NCBI RefSeq assembly: GCF_900169715.1
Contig: NZ_LT835161.1
Span: 620,001-684,000 of the forward strand
Origin: Kocuria massiliensis
Lineage (GTDB): Bacteria; Actinomycetota; Actinomycetes; Actinomycetales; Micrococcaceae
Length of the DNA stretch: 64,000 nucleotides
Direction of reading: 5' to 3'
This document shows, one piece after another, positions 1 through 9,486 of this stretch; within the stretch, counting starts at the first letter, position 1, and each line of letters begins with the position of its first letter. The position numbers and the translations under genes are program-made. The notes under the pieces are model-generated. The model did not search any database. It was not told the origin of the DNA and saw nothing but the letters and a program-made list of their open reading frames with translations.

Positions 1-446
1 AATCGCCGCTGAACCGGACCACGTCGTACTGGGCCAAGTCTCGACTGAGCCTTGAGACCCTCAACGCAGCAGGGGAGCGGTTGGTGGGCCTCCACGATTT
101 CCTGTCCTTCTGCAAGCCCCGTGAGGGTGCGACGACGGTGCGTGACGTCCGTTCGGTGACTTTCGACAGAACGTCCACCGGTCTGATTGAGGCCCGGATC
201 AGCGCGGATGCGTTCTGTCACAACATGGTTCGAGCGATGGTGGGCTCTTGCCTGCTGGTTGCGGAGGGGAAGAGAGATATGGCGTGGCTGGACTCGCGCC
301 TGGAGGATCCCATTAGGGACTCCTCGGTTCGTCTTGCGCCGCCGGAGGGGCTGGTCCTCGAAAGTGTGCGGTACCCGGAAGACCCGCTGCAATGGGCCGA
401 AAGGGCGCGGCAAACCCGAGCCAAACGGTCTGAAGGCCCCGCTTAA
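1..446 (+). CDS. truA: tRNA pseudouridine synthase A, C-terminal part (truncated by window edge)
   Basis: This is the C-terminal part of TruA, which converts uridines 38-40 of the tRNA anticodon arm to pseudouridine. The frame is open from base 3 to the TAA ending at 446, so about 147 codons are visible and the start lies outside the window. Recognisable elements are GLHDFLSFCKP (the 'HDFxxFC' region of the family) and the late segment FCHNMVRAMVGSCLLVAEGK, matching the conserved 'FLxxMVRxxVG' motif, followed by the usual 'APPEGLxLxxVxYPxD' ending. The catalytic aspartate lies upstream and cannot be checked. Position just before rplM-rpsI is common in actinobacteria. Confidence 0.9.
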   Translation, partial: SPLNRTTSYWAKSRLSLETLNAAGERLVGLHDFLSFCKPREGATTVRDVRSVTFDRTSTGLIEARISADAFCHNMVRAMVGSCLLVAEGKRDMAWLDSRLEDPIRDSSVRLAPPEGLVLESVRYPEDPLQWAERARQTRAKRSEGPA

Positions 447-492
447 AGCCACGGTAGCTCCGAAGATGTGGGGCATCTCGCGCCGCGGATTC

Positions 493-530
493 CCACAGCT
501 GTGGATTAAGGCTGGCTACTTGGGTATAGT
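493..530 (+). promoter_or_regulatory. candidate promoter and palindrome upstream of rplM
   Basis: A perfect 12-bp palindrome, CCACAGCTGTGG, spans 493-504 and overlaps TGTGGATTA (500-508), one mismatch from an inverted DnaA box. A -10-like TATAGT follows at 525-530, with no good -35 element. If the TATAGT box is used, rplM has a leader of about 200 nt (roughly 537-734). No other gene is apparent in 447-734. The promoter is an inference from sequence alone. Confidence 0.4.
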
Positions 531-734
531 TACTAGCTGTTGTGCGTGTCCCACCTCGGTTCATGCGCCCGGATCATTCGCCCAGTTGCAGGGCCTATGG
601 ATGATGAGGGCGGCGAGACTTCGGGACGGAACGGATGTTGTCTGGCCCTCACCCAGACCCCTTCGAGCGCACCTGACCTGGCGCGAAACCCAACTAGCGC
701 CAATGAAGTAATTCCGACACGAAGGCAAATTAAC

Positions 735-1178
735 GTGCGTACGTACACTCCGAAGCCCGGCGACATCGATCGCCAGTGGCATGTCATCGACGCCACCGAC
801 GTTGTCCTGGGTCGTCTTGCCAGCCAGACCGCAACACTGCTGCGCGGCAAGCACAAGCCGACCTTTGCTCCTAACGTGGACACCGGTGACTTCGTCATCA
901 TCATCAATGCAGAGAAGGTTGCCTTGACCGGCGCCAAGCTCGAGAAGAAGCGGGCCTACCGTCACACCGGTTACCCGGGTGGCCTTCGTTCCGTGTCCTA
1001 CATGGAGCTGCTCGACAAGAACCCGACCAAGGCCGTCGAGAAGGCTGTTAAGGGCATGTTGCCCAAGAACAAGCTGGCCGCCGAGCAGATCAAGAAGCTC
1101 AAGGTCTACGCGGGTGCCGAGCACCCCCACGCTGCTCAGCAGCCGAAGACCTACGAATTTGACCAGATCGCCCAGTAA
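735..1178 (+). CDS. rplM: 50S ribosomal protein L13
   Basis: L13 is an early-assembly protein of the large ribosomal subunit. The 147-residue product from the GTG at 735 has the normal family length and begins [20 protein letters not shown], the usual start of actinobacterial L13. It contains VLGRLAS near the N-terminus and the conserved MLPKNKLA segment. The frame stays open upstream to about 540, but a 65-residue extension would be foreign to the family, so the GTG at 735, preceded by GAAGG at 721-725, is preferred. rpsI follows after 32 bp, the near-universal rplM-rpsI pair, presumably one transcript ending at the hairpin at 1733. Confidence 0.96.
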   Translation: MRTYTPKPGDIDRQWHVIDATDVVLGRLASQTATLLRGKHKPTFAPNVDTGDFVIIINAEKVALTGAKLEKKRAYRHTGYPGGLRSVSYMELLDKNPTKAVEKAVKGMLPKNKLAAEQIKKLKVYAGAEHPHAAQQPKTYEFDQIAQ

Positions 1179-1210
1179 TCGGGCCTACGAAGAAACTACA
1201 AGGAGAAATC

Positions 1211-1714
1211 GTGGCTCAGAATACTGAAGACCAGATCAACCCCGAGGGCGAGGAGATGACCTCGTACACCTCCGAGTCCACCGAGACCGTTTCGGCTGCC
1301 GCTCCCGTTGAGCGTCCGGCCCTCACCGTTTCCGGCGCAGCTGTGGGACGTCGCAAGCAGGCTATCGCCCGCGTCCGCGTGGTTCCCGGTTCCGGTAAGT
1401 GGAGCGTCAACGGCCGCGAGCTGGATGTCTACTTCCCGAATAAGCTGCACCAGCAGGAAGTCAACGATCCGTTCAAGCTCCTCGAGCTTGAGGGTTCCTA
1501 CGACGTCATCGCCCGCGTGCACGGTGGTGGCCCTTCCGGCCAGGCCGGCGCCATGCGTCTCGGCGTTGCCCGTGCGCTGAACGAGATCGATCTCGAGAAC
1601 AACCGTCCGGCTCTCAAGAAGGCAGGCTTCTTGACTCGTGATGCTCGCGTCATCGAGCGCAAGAAGGCCGGTCTCAAGAAGGCCCGCAAGGCTTCGCAGT
1701 TCTCCAAGCGTTAA
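1211..1714 (+). CDS. rpsI: 30S ribosomal protein S9
   Basis: S9 is a small-subunit protein whose C-terminal tail reaches the P-site tRNA. The GTG at 1211 follows a strong AGGAG at 1201-1205. The 167-residue product has a Glu/Thr/Ser-rich N-terminal extension of about 40 residues, as often seen in actinobacteria, then the conserved core beginning [12 protein letters not shown]. The [20 protein letters not shown] segment and the basic tail ending in SKR are typical. It is co-transcribed with rplM and followed by a strong terminator. Confidence 0.96.
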   Translation: MAQNTEDQINPEGEEMTSYTSESTETVSAAAPVERPALTVSGAAVGRRKQAIARVRVVPGSGKWSVNGRELDVYFPNKLHQQEVNDPFKLLELEGSYDVIARVHGGGPSGQAGAMRLGVARALNEIDLENNRPALKKAGFLTRDARVIERKKAGLKKARKASQFSKR

Positions 1715-1732
1715 TTCGCCCGGTTCTGCCCG

Positions 1733-1770
1733 AACCCCTCTACGCATCACGCGTGGAGGGGTTCGTCGTT
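1733..1770 (+). terminator. rho-independent terminator of rplM-rpsI
   Basis: Arms 1733-1745 and 1751-1763 form a 13-bp stem with one G-T pair and a 5-nt loop, followed by a T-containing tail. Confidence 0.85.
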
Positions 1771-1829
1771 TAAGCGAGGGCTCTTCGGGATAAAATGAGG
1801 AGGTTGATGCCGATGAGAAGGAGTTTGCG

Positions 1830-2957
1830 GTGTCTGCCCACAATGATCACACCGGAGTGCAAGAATCCGATCGGACCGTTGAGGCCACGGAGCCTCGAGA
1901 GCCGAAAAACGGACAGCCCAAGCAAGGTAAGCGCCCCTCGGAACGGAGCCGTCAGGCCGCACGAGTCATGGTCGGAAAAACGAAGCCCGGACAGGAGGAA
2001 ACTCCTGCGGTCGACCACGCGTTGAAGAAGGAAGCCCGTCGACGGTCCGTCACGGAGGACTACGCGGCCGAGCTCGATGAGATCGCATCGCTCACGCATC
2101 GATTGCATCAGGAACACTCTGCCTCGGATGTGTGGAGCATCGATTATCCCTACGACGAAAAGCTCAAGCGCAAGGAATATGAACGCACCAAGCGTTCTTT
2201 GCAGATCGAGCTTCTCAAGTTGCAACTGTGGGTTAAAGAATCCGGCCAAAAGATCTTGTTGATTTTCGAAGGCCGGGACGCCGCAGGCAAAGGCGGATCG
2301 ATCAAGAGGTTCATGGAGCACCTGAATCCGCGCGGTTCCCGCGTCGTCGCGCTCGAAAAGCCGACCGAAATCGAACAGACCCAGTGGTACTTTCAGCGAT
2401 ATATTCAGCACCTTCCGTCCGGGGGCGAGATCGTGTTGATGGACCGTTCCTGGTACAACCGCGCCGGTGTGGAACGCGTCATGGGGTACTGCACGCCGCA
2501 TCAGTATTACGAATTCATGCGTCAGGCCCCTGAGCTGGAGAGAATGCTCGTTAACTCCGGAATTCACCTCATCAAGTTTTGGTTCTCCGTGACTCGGGCC
2601 GAGCAGATCGCCCGATTCGAGGCGCGCCGGACCGATCCCGTGCGTCAGTGGAAACTTTCACCCACAGACCTCGCGTCCCTGGATAAATGGGATGACTATA
2701 CCGAGGCCAAAGAAGCCATGTTTTTCTATACCAACACCGGCGACGCACCGTGGACGATTGTGAAGTCCAACGACAAAAAGCGGGCCCGCCTGGAAGCCAT
2801 GCGCTATGTTTTGTCGCAATTCGATTACCCGAATAAGGATCACGACGTCGTGGGCACGCCCGACAAATTGATTGTGGGTCCGGCGACGGAGGTTTTCGAG
2901 GAAGAACAACACAACCCAGAAGGGTTTCCGGTAGTCAAGTCCGATATCGACCAGTGA
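1830..2957 (+). CDS. ppk2: polyphosphate kinase 2 family protein
   Basis: PPK2 enzymes move phosphate between polyphosphate and nucleotides, usually phosphorylating GDP or ADP at the expense of polyphosphate. The 375-residue protein has a Walker A-type GRDAAGKGG at about 148-156 and the Walker B/lid region DRSWYNRAGVERV at about 205-217, both diagnostic of PPK2. The length and single domain fit class I PPK2; the nucleotide preference cannot be read from sequence. The first 75 or so residues are polar and probably disordered. The GTG start follows GAGAAGGAG at 1815-1823. It lies between rpsI and glmM. A CHAD-domain protein, another polyphosphate-related family, is encoded at 44.1 kb. Confidence 0.92.
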   Translation: MSAHNDHTGVQESDRTVEATEPREPKNGQPKQGKRPSERSRQAARVMVGKTKPGQEETPAVDHALKKEARRRSVTEDYAAELDEIASLTHRLHQEHSASDVWSIDYPYDEKLKRKEYERTKRSLQIELLKLQLWVKESGQKILLIFEGRDAAGKGGSIKRFMEHLNPRGSRVVALEKPTEIEQTQWYFQRYIQHLPSGGEIVLMDRSWYNRAGVERVMGYCTPHQYYEFMRQAPELERMLVNSGIHLIKFWFSVTRAEQIARFEARRTDPVRQWKLSPTDLASLDKWDDYTEAKEAMFFYTNTGDAPWTIVKSNDKKRARLEAMRYVLSQFDYPNKDHDVVGTPDKLIVGPATEVFEEEQHNPEGFPVVKSDIDQ

Positions 2958-2977
2958 AGTGCGTAGAATGACCAACG

Positions 2978-4336
2978 ATGTCTAGATTATTTGGAACCGA
3001 CGGCGTACGAGCCCGCGCAAACAGCGACAAGATGAGCGCCCTGTCCTCCTTGGAGTTGGCACAGGCGGCTGCTCAGGTCTTGGGATTTGATCAAGTCGCT
3101 GAGGGAACTCGGCCCAAAGCTGTGATTGCTCATGATTCTCGAGTGAGTGGTGAATTCATTGGCGCCGCCATTATGGCTGGCCTCGCGTCATCCGGCGTCG
3201 ACGTTTACGACGCCGGTATGCTTCCGACCCCGGCCGCGGCGTACTTGATTGCGGATCTCGAAGCCGATTTCGGGGTGATGGTTTCCGCCTCACACAACCC
3301 GTTTTACGACAATGGGATTAAGTTCCTCGCTCGTGGAGGCAAAAAGCTGCCCGACGAGATCGAGGATCGCATCGAAAAGGTGTATCACGCCAAGGATTTC
3401 CGCTATCCCGACGGGGGAGAAGTAGGCCGGATTTCCCGCTTTGCGGATGCCGAAGACCGTTACGTGACGCACCTGCTCTCGACGTTGCCGGGGCGGATGG
3501 CTCTCGAAGGCCTGACGATTGTTCTGGACTGCGCGAACGGTGCCGCCTCCGGGTGTTCTCCGGACGCCTTCCACATCGCGGGTGCCAAGGTCCATGTGGT
3601 GGCCGCCGAGCCCAGCGGAACCAACATCAACGACGGCGTCGGTTCGACGCATTTGAGTGGGCTTCAGGCGAAGGTCAAAGAGCTGGGAGCCGACCTCGGC
3701 ATCGCACACGACGGCGACGCGGATCGTTGCCTCGCGGTGGACGAACGCGGAGAGGTTGTCGATGGTGACACCATCATGTCGATCCTCGCCATTGCACGCC
3801 GCGATGCCGGGAAGCTCAAGGACAACACCCTGGTCACCACGGTCATGACGAACCTTGGCATGGAGCAGTTCCTGGCCGCGGAGGGCATTTCAATGATCCG
3901 CACCAAAGTGGGGGACCGGTACGTGCTCGAGGCGATGAAGGAAAACGGTTACTCCCTGGGTGGCGAACAGTCGGGTCACGTGATCATGAGCGACTATGCG
4001 ACCACGGGGGACGGCATTCTCACGGGATTGCATTTGGCCGCAGAAATTAATCGAACCGGCCTTGCCCTCTCGTCGCTCGCACACCGGTTCGAACGGGCGC
4101 CTCAAACCATGATCAATGTTCCCGAGGTGGACAAAGTCTCGGCGAACACGAATGCCGTGGTTCAGGCGGAGGTTCAGGCCGTCGAAGCCGAGCTGGGTGC
4201 CCAAGGTCGTGTGCTGTTGCGGCCTTCCGGGACGGAGCCATTGGTGCGCGTGATGGTTGAAGGACCTGACCAGCCGACGGTTGATCGACATGCCGAGCGT
4301 TTGGCCAAGGTCGTGGCCCAGGAACTTGCGCTCTAA
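2978..4336 (+). CDS. glmM: phosphoglucosamine mutase
   Basis: GlmM interconverts glucosamine-6-phosphate and glucosamine-1-phosphate on the way to UDP-GlcNAc for peptidoglycan. The 452-residue length is typical. The N-terminus is [15 protein letters not shown]. The catalytic phosphoserine loop MVSASHNP lies at 101-108 (Ser105), and the metal-binding loop DGDADR and sugar-binding GGEQSGH are present. A TAGAAT box (2964-2969) lies 8 nt before the ATG with no Shine-Dalgarno sequence, suggesting a leaderless transcript in addition to any read-through from ppk2. glmS, the preceding enzyme of the pathway, lies 5 kb downstream. Confidence 0.96.
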   Translation: MSRLFGTDGVRARANSDKMSALSSLELAQAAAQVLGFDQVAEGTRPKAVIAHDSRVSGEFIGAAIMAGLASSGVDVYDAGMLPTPAAAYLIADLEADFGVMVSASHNPFYDNGIKFLARGGKKLPDEIEDRIEKVYHAKDFRYPDGGEVGRISRFADAEDRYVTHLLSTLPGRMALEGLTIVLDCANGAASGCSPDAFHIAGAKVHVVAAEPSGTNINDGVGSTHLSGLQAKVKELGADLGIAHDGDADRCLAVDERGEVVDGDTIMSILAIARRDAGKLKDNTLVTTVMTNLGMEQFLAAEGISMIRTKVGDRYVLEAMKENGYSLGGEQSGHVIMSDYATTGDGILTGLHLAAEINRTGLALSSLAHRFERAPQTMINVPEVDKVSANTNAVVQAEVQAVEAELGAQGRVLLRPSGTEPLVRVMVEGPDQPTVDRHAERLAKVVAQELAL

Positions 4337-4350
4337 AACGTAGGCACACG

Positions 4351-4390
4351 ACGAGGGGCCCGCACCAACTGGTGCGGGCCCCTCGTCGTT
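4351..4390. terminator. bidirectional terminator between glmM and mscL
   Basis: A near-perfect hairpin has arms 4351-4367 and 4370-4386 and is followed by a T-rich CGTCGTTT. It sits between the convergent ends of glmM and mscL and can serve both strands. Confidence 0.88.
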
Positions 4391-4405
4391 TAACGCGGCG
4401 GGTAG

Positions 4406-4831
4406 TTACTTCGTGGTGTTTTCGGGGTCGATGTAGGAATCGGCACCGGTGACGTTCTTATTGGCCAGCAGGGCGTCACGAATCTCGGTAAGCAACGCGA
4501 CCTCGGGCTCGGTCTCGTCTTCCTCTTCCAGACCCAGCTTCTTGGCACGACGCGCATTCATCGCATTGATCGGCATGACAATGCAGAAGTACAGGGCGCC
4601 TGCGACCAGCAAGAAGTTCACGACGGCGGTCAGGAAGACGCCGACCTTGACGTCGCCAAAGGCCAGGAATGAATCGAAGTTGGGCGCACGGAACAACATC
4701 GAGATGGCCGGCATGATGACGGAATTAACGAGGGCCGTCACGACGGTGCTGAACGCGCCACCGATGATGACACCGACCGCGAGGTCGATGACGTTGCCCC
4801 GCATGATGAATTCTTTGAAACCTTTAAGCAT
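4406..4831 (-). CDS. mscL: large-conductance mechanosensitive channel MscL
   Basis: MscL is a homopentameric membrane pore that opens under high membrane tension to release solutes during hypo-osmotic shock. The 141-residue protein starts MLKGFKEFIMRGNVIDLAVG and continues with the first pore-lining helix, both hallmarks of the family. A second transmembrane helix lies near residues 67-92 and a charged Glu-rich C-terminal helix follows. TAGGAT (complement of 4838-4843) lies 6 nt before the ATG with no ribosome-binding site, so the gene is probably leaderless. A second mechanosensitive channel, MscS, is encoded at 47.6 kb. Confidence 0.95.
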   Translation of the reverse strand: MLKGFKEFIMRGNVIDLAVGVIIGGAFSTVVTALVNSVIMPAISMLFRAPNFDSFLAFGDVKVGVFLTAVVNFLLVAGALYFCIVMPINAMNARRAKKLGLEEEDETEPEVALLTEIRDALLANKNVTGADSYIDPENTTK

Positions 4832-4958
4832 ATCGACATCCTACACAGATCTATGGAGCAAAAGGAAAGGAAATTTGTCGAGAATGTCGGTTGCTTAGGT
4901 GAAGAAAGGGCAGAAAGAGTTCAAAAATTCAATAAATACGGGGTGGTATGGAAAAGGA

Positions 4959-5915
4959 CTAATTCTTTCGAAGCAATACCCGTCGGGTCGAGTGATCGGC
5001 GTCCTTGGAGAGGATCAGCTTGGCGCGTCCTCTGGTTGGCCGGACGTTGTGTACGAGGTTGGGTTCGTTAATGCGCCGCCAGATGTCGAGTGCCGTGGTG
5101 CGGGCCTCGTCGTCGGAAAGGTCCGCGTACTTGCGGAAATAGGACTCGGGATCCGTGAAGGCTGAGCTCCGAAGTTTAAGGAACCGTTCGACATACCAAT
5201 TCTCGATGTCGCTCGTGCGGGCATCGACGTAAATCGAGAAATCGAAGAAGTCGCTGAGGGCGAGGGCAGCCGTGTCGTCGGGGCGCAATTGCGCCGGGGC
5301 CAGCACGTTGAGGCCCTCGACGATGAGGACATCCGGCCGGGTGACCACCGTTTCGTCGTCTTCGAGAATGTCATAGGTCATGTGCGAGTACTTGGGTGCG
5401 GTGACCACGGGGGAGCCGGACTTAATCTCGGAGACGAATCGCAACAGGGCTCGGCGGTCGTAGGATTCGGGAAATCCTTTGCGCTGCATCAGTCCGCGGG
5501 CCTCGAGCTCGGCATTGGGGTAGAGGAATCCGTCGGTCGTGACCAGCTGAACATTCGGAGTGGTGGGCCAGCGGCTCATCAAGGCTCGCAGAAGACGAGC
5601 GGTGGTGGACTTTCCGGCGGCCACCGATCCGGCGACGCCGATCACGAAGGGTGTGCGTTGGTGATCCTCGTGCAGGAACCGGTTGGTTTGCTGATTGAGT
5701 TCGCCAACGGAGTTGGCATAGAGATTGAGCAGCCGCGAGAGCGGCAAGTAGACCTGGCGGACTTCCTCAACATCGAGGGTCTCGCCAAGCCCGCGGAGCT
5801 GCTCGATCTCCTCGGGGGAGAGGGGGACTTCGATCTCATCCGAGAGTCTGGACCACGTTTCCCGGTCCAATGACACGAAAGGTGAGGTGCGAGAGATCGC
5901 CGTCAGATGGGTCAT
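4959..5915 (-). CDS. coaA: type I pantothenate kinase
   Basis: CoaA phosphorylates pantothenate, the first committed step of coenzyme A synthesis. The 318-residue product matches the usual length of type I enzymes. It carries the Walker A segment [17 protein letters not shown], and the conserved [20 protein letters not shown] and YSHMTYDI regions. The frame is open to 5996, but the ATG at 5915 is preferred: the product then begins in the normal place ([13 protein letters not shown]), and TAAACT (complement of 5923-5928) lies exactly 7 nt upstream, suggesting a leaderless transcript. Confidence 0.94.
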   Translation of the reverse strand: MTHLTAISRTSPFVSLDRETWSRLSDEIEVPLSPEEIEQLRGLGETLDVEEVRQVYLPLSRLLNLYANSVGELNQQTNRFLHEDHQRTPFVIGVAGSVAAGKSTTARLLRALMSRWPTTPNVQLVTTDGFLYPNAELEARGLMQRKGFPESYDRRALLRFVSEIKSGSPVVTAPKYSHMTYDILEDDETVVTRPDVLIVEGLNVLAPAQLRPDDTAALALSDFFDFSIYVDARTSDIENWYVERFLKLRSSAFTDPESYFRKYADLSDDEARTTALDIWRRINEPNLVHNVRPTRGRAKLILSKDADHSTRRVLLRKN

Positions 5916-6163
5916 TTCTCGAAGTTTACGACCCGGGTACCGGGAATTCGAATTGACGGGGCCCATGAGAAGGAACAACGCACCAAATGTGGTCACAATT
6001 AGCTATATGCTGTATCCAAGGTCGGGGGTCCTTCGAGTCATCTCGTGCGCTCCCTACCGTGACGTATCACTGAATTCGATTTCGCCGGTCGCCGCATAGA
6101 CGCCGACGCTCCGGGATACTTTCCCGGTTCGGAGTAAGTGAGCCCTCTGAGCCTGGAGACACC
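5916..6163. other. divergent intergenic region between coaA and mtlA
   Basis: No gene is seen in these 248 bp. The coaA -10 box lies at the left edge. A 10-bp palindrome AATTCGAATT lies at 5945-5954 and an AT-richer patch at about 5998-6015 could hold the mtlA promoter, but no convincing -35/-10 pair is visible. No mannitol regulator gene is adjacent. Confidence 0.4.
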
Positions 6164-8236
6164 GTGTCCACTACAGCAGCAACACCCGAAGCGAAGAAGA
6201 AGGTTGGGGCGCGTGTCCGCGTCCAAAAATTCGGCACCTTTCTCTCTTCCATGATCATGCCGAATATCGGCGCTTTCATCGCCTGGGGCCTTCTCACGGC
6301 CCTCTTCCTGTGGTCCGATGACCCTAAGGGCGGGCATGGACCATTCGCCAACGAATACATCAATGCGGCCATCGGGCCGATGGTGACCTATCTTTTGCCG
6401 ATTCTTATCGCCTATACCGGCGGTAAATTGATCCACGACGTCCGTGGCGGCGTCGTCGGTGCTGTATCGACGATGGGTGTCATCCTCGCGACATCCTCGC
6501 CGGTGTTCATCGGTGACAAGCCGGGCTCGCCCATGTTCCTCGGGGCCATGATTATGGGTCCGCTGGGCGCGTGGGTCGTCAAGAAGTTCGACCGCATCAT
6601 GGAAGGCCGCATTAAGCCTGGCTTCGAGATGTTGGTCAACAACTTCTCGTCCGGCATCATTGGCGCCGCGTTGGCCATTGCCTCGATGTTCTGGCTGGCA
6701 CCGATCATGCACTGGCTCATGGAGATTGCCGGGGGCGCCGTCGGCTGGCTGATCGACATGAAGCTTTTGCCGCTCGCTTCGATCCTCATCGAACCGGCGA
6801 AGGTGCTGTTCCTCAATAACGCCATTAACCACGGTATTCTCACGCCGCTGGGTACGGATCAGTCCCTCGAGCAGGGAAAATCGATCCTCTTCTTGCTGGA
6901 AGCTAACCCCGGGCCGGGCCTGGGAATTCTGCTGGCGTACATGATCTTCGGTCGCGGAACAGCCCGGGCCAGCGCTCCGGCCGCCGCTCTCATCCACGCC
7001 CTCGGCGGCATCCACGAGATCTACTTCCCGTACGTTCTCATGAAGCCCCAGCTTCTCGCCGCGACCATTCTGGGCGGAATGTCCGGTGTCTTCGTCGAAC
7101 TGATTTTCCACGCCGGTCTGCGTTCGCCAGCGGCGCCGGGTTCGCTCATCTTCCTCTACGTCAATGCGCCGCCGAACGCGATCCTCGGCGTCACGCTCGG
7201 ATGGCTGACCGCCACGATCGTCTCGCTCCTTGTCGCGTCGATCATCCTCAAGGTGTCCAAGAAAGACGACGGCGACATCGCGAAAGCCACCGCGGACATG
7301 GAAAGCATGAAGGGCAAGAAGTCTTCGGTTTCCGGCGCCTTGGTCGGGGATCAGAATTCCGCCCGGCCGATTCAGTCGATCGTCTTCGCGTGCGACGCCG
7401 GTATGGGCTCCTCCGCGATGGGTGCCTCGGTTCTGCGGAACAAGATCAAAGACGCCGGTTTTGGACAGCAGATCACGGTGGTCAATAAGGCCATCAACTC
7501 GCTCAATGACGACTACGATTTGCTGGTTTCCCACGAGGACCTCGCCGAACGTGCCGCCGCGCCGACGCCCTCCGCTCAGCACGTGACCGTGGACAACTTC
7601 ATGAGTTCCCCGCGGTACGACGAAATCGTCGAGCTCATCCGTAGCCAGCATTCAGGTGGTTCGCAAACATCTGATGCCGTTTCCGATGATGCTGCTGCCA
7701 CGGATGCCACCGCTGGAACTGCAGCGGGCGCCACAGCGGCGGGCGCAACCGCAGCTGGGAATAGCGCTGTCGCCGGGGAGGGTGAGTCAGCCAAGTCCTC
7801 GGAGCCGGTGATTTTGGACCGGGCTTCCATCGTTCTCGGTGGTCGCGCAACCGATCGTGACGCCGCGATCGACGAAGCCGGTGCGTTGCTGATCGATACC
7901 GGCAAGGTGGAGCCAACCTACGTGGATTCGATGCACGAACGCGAAGCCTCGGTATCCACCTTCATGGGTAACGGCTTGGCGATTCCGCACGGAACGAACG
8001 AGGCCAAATCCGCCATTCATTCCTCAGCCATGTCCTTCGTCCGATACGACGACGGCATCGACTGGAACGGCAAGACCGCCCGCTTCGTGATCGGCATCGC
8101 CGGCGCGGGTGGGGAGCACTTGGAGCTTCTGCAGAAGATCGCCAAGACCTTCTCCAAAAAAGAGGCGGTGGCCCAGCTCGAGGCGGCCCAGTCGCCCCAA
8201 GAGATTCTCGATATTTTCGGAAAGGTGAATTCATGA
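6164..8236 (+). CDS. mtlA: PTS mannitol transporter subunit IICBA
   Basis: This enzyme II imports mannitol and phosphorylates it to mannitol-1-phosphate with phosphate from PEP via EI and HPr, which are not encoded here. The 690 residues contain an N-terminal EIIC membrane domain (about 20-360) including the GGIHEIYFPYV motif, an EIIB domain with phospho-cysteine Cys410 in CDAGMGSSAMGAS, and a C-terminal EIIA domain with phospho-histidine His609 in GNGLAIPHGT. B and A are joined by an Ala/Thr/Gly-rich linker (about 497-548) with repeated ATAAG units. The GTG start is preceded by GGAG. It overlaps mtlD by 4 bp (ATGA). Confidence 0.96.
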   Translation: MSTTAATPEAKKKVGARVRVQKFGTFLSSMIMPNIGAFIAWGLLTALFLWSDDPKGGHGPFANEYINAAIGPMVTYLLPILIAYTGGKLIHDVRGGVVGAVSTMGVILATSSPVFIGDKPGSPMFLGAMIMGPLGAWVVKKFDRIMEGRIKPGFEMLVNNFSSGIIGAALAIASMFWLAPIMHWLMEIAGGAVGWLIDMKLLPLASILIEPAKVLFLNNAINHGILTPLGTDQSLEQGKSILFLLEANPGPGLGILLAYMIFGRGTARASAPAAALIHALGGIHEIYFPYVLMKPQLLAATILGGMSGVFVELIFHAGLRSPAAPGSLIFLYVNAPPNAILGVTLGWLTATIVSLLVASIILKVSKKDDGDIAKATADMESMKGKKSSVSGALVGDQNSARPIQSIVFACDAGMGSSAMGASVLRNKIKDAGFGQQITVVNKAINSLNDDYDLLVSHEDLAERAAAPTPSAQHVTVDNFMSSPRYDEIVELIRSQHSGGSQTSDAVSDDAAATDATAGTAAGATAAGATAAGNSAVAGEGESAKSSEPVILDRASIVLGGRATDRDAAIDEAGALLIDTGKVEPTYVDSMHEREASVSTFMGNGLAIPHGTNEAKSAIHSSAMSFVRYDDGIDWNGKTARFVIGIAGAGGEHLELLQKIAKTFSKKEAVAQLEAAQSPQEILDIFGKVNS

Positions 8237-9378
8237 AGGCTCTGCACTTCGGAGCGGGAAATATTGGTCGCGGATTCGTTGGGGTCCTGCTGCACGAAGC
8301 AGGATACGAGCTGGTCTTCGCCGACGTCGCGCAACCAGTGATCGACGCTCTGAACTCCGAAGACTCGTATACCGTCCACGAGGTTGGCGAGCAGGCTCGT
8401 GACATACAGGTCACCAACTTTTCGGGCGTCAATTCCGCCAGTGATCCGGATGCCCTGACGGAACAGATTCGAACCGCGGATATCGTCACGACCGCCGTGG
8501 GGCCGACTGTCCTCAAGATCATCGCGCCCGCCATCGCGCGCGGTCTCAAGGCTCGTGCGGAATCTGGCGCAGGCAAGGTCGCCGTGATGGCGTGTGAAAA
8601 CGCCATTAACGCCACGGATGGGTTGGCCGAAGCGATCCGCGAGTCGTACCCGGAGGCAGACGACGTCGCAATCTTCGCGAACACGGCCGTGGACCGAATC
8701 GTCCCCAATCAGCCGGCAGGTCAGGGCCTTGACGTCACCGTGGAGACCTACCAAGAATGGGCCGTGGACTCGACGCCGTTCGAAGGCTCTGCTCCCGAGG
8801 TCCCCGGCATCACGTGGGTGGATGACCTCGCTCCGTACATCACGCGCAAGCTGTTTACGGTCAATACGGGCCACGCCGCCACTGCCTACTTTGGTAGCCG
8901 TGCGGGGATTCAGAAGATCTCCGACGCACTCTCAGACTCGGCCGTGCGCGCTCAGGTTGAAGCGGTACTTGCCGAAACCAAGGCCTTGCTTGTCGACAAG
9001 TTTGGTTTTGCCCCGGATGTGCAGCAGGCCTATATCGAGAAGATCCTGACACGATTCACGAACCCGCATTTGCCGGACACCGTGGACCGAGTGGGTCGTG
9101 CACCGTTGCGAAAGATTTCGCGTCATGAACGATTCGTCGGGCCGGCAGCAGAACTGGCCGAGCACGGACATCGGACTGAGGCTCTGGTCTCGGCCATCGG
9201 TGCTGCGCTGGAGTTCGACGTCGCCGAGGATGCGGAATCCGTGCAGTTGCAAGCGAAACTGGCGGAGGCTCGTGGCAACCGAGCAGCCACCGACGGCCTG
9301 GTGACTGAATGGACCGGCATCGACTCGACGCATCCGCTGTTTGCTCAGCTTTCGGAGGCCTTCGCCCACGCATCGTGA
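8233..9378 (+). CDS. mtlD: mannitol-1-phosphate 5-dehydrogenase
   Basis: MtlD oxidises mannitol-1-phosphate to fructose-6-phosphate with NAD+. The 381-residue protein begins MKALHFGAGNIGRGFVGVLL, the Rossmann dinucleotide-binding motif characteristic of MtlD. It also has ACENAINATDGL and the KLFTVNTGHAATAYFG active-site region. Its start overlaps the end of mtlA by 4 bp, so translation is probably coupled. The product fructose-6-phosphate is the substrate of GlmS, encoded next, although a terminator separates the two genes. Confidence 0.96.
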   Translation: MKALHFGAGNIGRGFVGVLLHEAGYELVFADVAQPVIDALNSEDSYTVHEVGEQARDIQVTNFSGVNSASDPDALTEQIRTADIVTTAVGPTVLKIIAPAIARGLKARAESGAGKVAVMACENAINATDGLAEAIRESYPEADDVAIFANTAVDRIVPNQPAGQGLDVTVETYQEWAVDSTPFEGSAPEVPGITWVDDLAPYITRKLFTVNTGHAATAYFGSRAGIQKISDALSDSAVRAQVEAVLAETKALLVDKFGFAPDVQQAYIEKILTRFTNPHLPDTVDRVGRAPLRKISRHERFVGPAAELAEHGHRTEALVSAIGAALEFDVAEDAESVQLQAKLAEARGNRAATDGLVTEWTGIDSTHPLFAQLSEAFAHAS

Positions 9379-9395
9379 CGCGCGTTGGTTCTTGC

Positions 9396-9430
9396 GGCCC
9401 CCTTTCCACCGTGGAGAGGGGGCCTCATTC
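9396..9430 (+). terminator. terminator of the mtlAD operon
   Basis: A G/C-rich hairpin (left arm from 9396, right arm ending at about 9424) has a stem of about 14 bp with internal mismatches and is followed by TCATTCGTTT. Confidence 0.75.
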
Positions 9431-9447
9431 GTTTCGTCACTAGGGTG

Positions 9448-9480
9448 TTGACCGCATCGTGACTTCACGTGGGATAAGCT
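9448..9480 (+). promoter_or_regulatory. glmS promoter, probably leaderless
   Basis: TTGACC at 9448-9453 could be the -35 element, although the 21-nt spacer is long. TAAGCT at 9475-9480 lies 6 nt before the glmS ATG, and no Shine-Dalgarno sequence is present. Confidence 0.5.
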
Positions 9481-9486
9481 GAGCGT

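Noticed and set aside
540-734. A 65-residue N-terminal extension of L13
   Set aside because: L13 is 147 residues across actinobacteria and the GTG at 735 gives exactly this; the extension has no conserved sequence.
6038-7651. A 537-codon open frame on the minus strand opposite mtlA
   Set aside because: The plus-strand frame encodes a clear EIICBA with all phosphorylation sites; the antisense product is Arg/His/Asp-rich with no family resemblance.
7650-7806. The Ala/Thr/Gly repeat inside mtlA as a degenerated junction or insertion
   Set aside because: It lies exactly between the EIIB and EIIA domains, keeps the frame and resembles the flexible Ala-rich linkers usual in PTS fusions.
9379-9486. 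A glmS ribozyme upstream of glmS
   Set aside because: Only about 56 bp separate the mtlD terminator from the glmS start and the promoter appears leaderless; no ribozyme core would fit.
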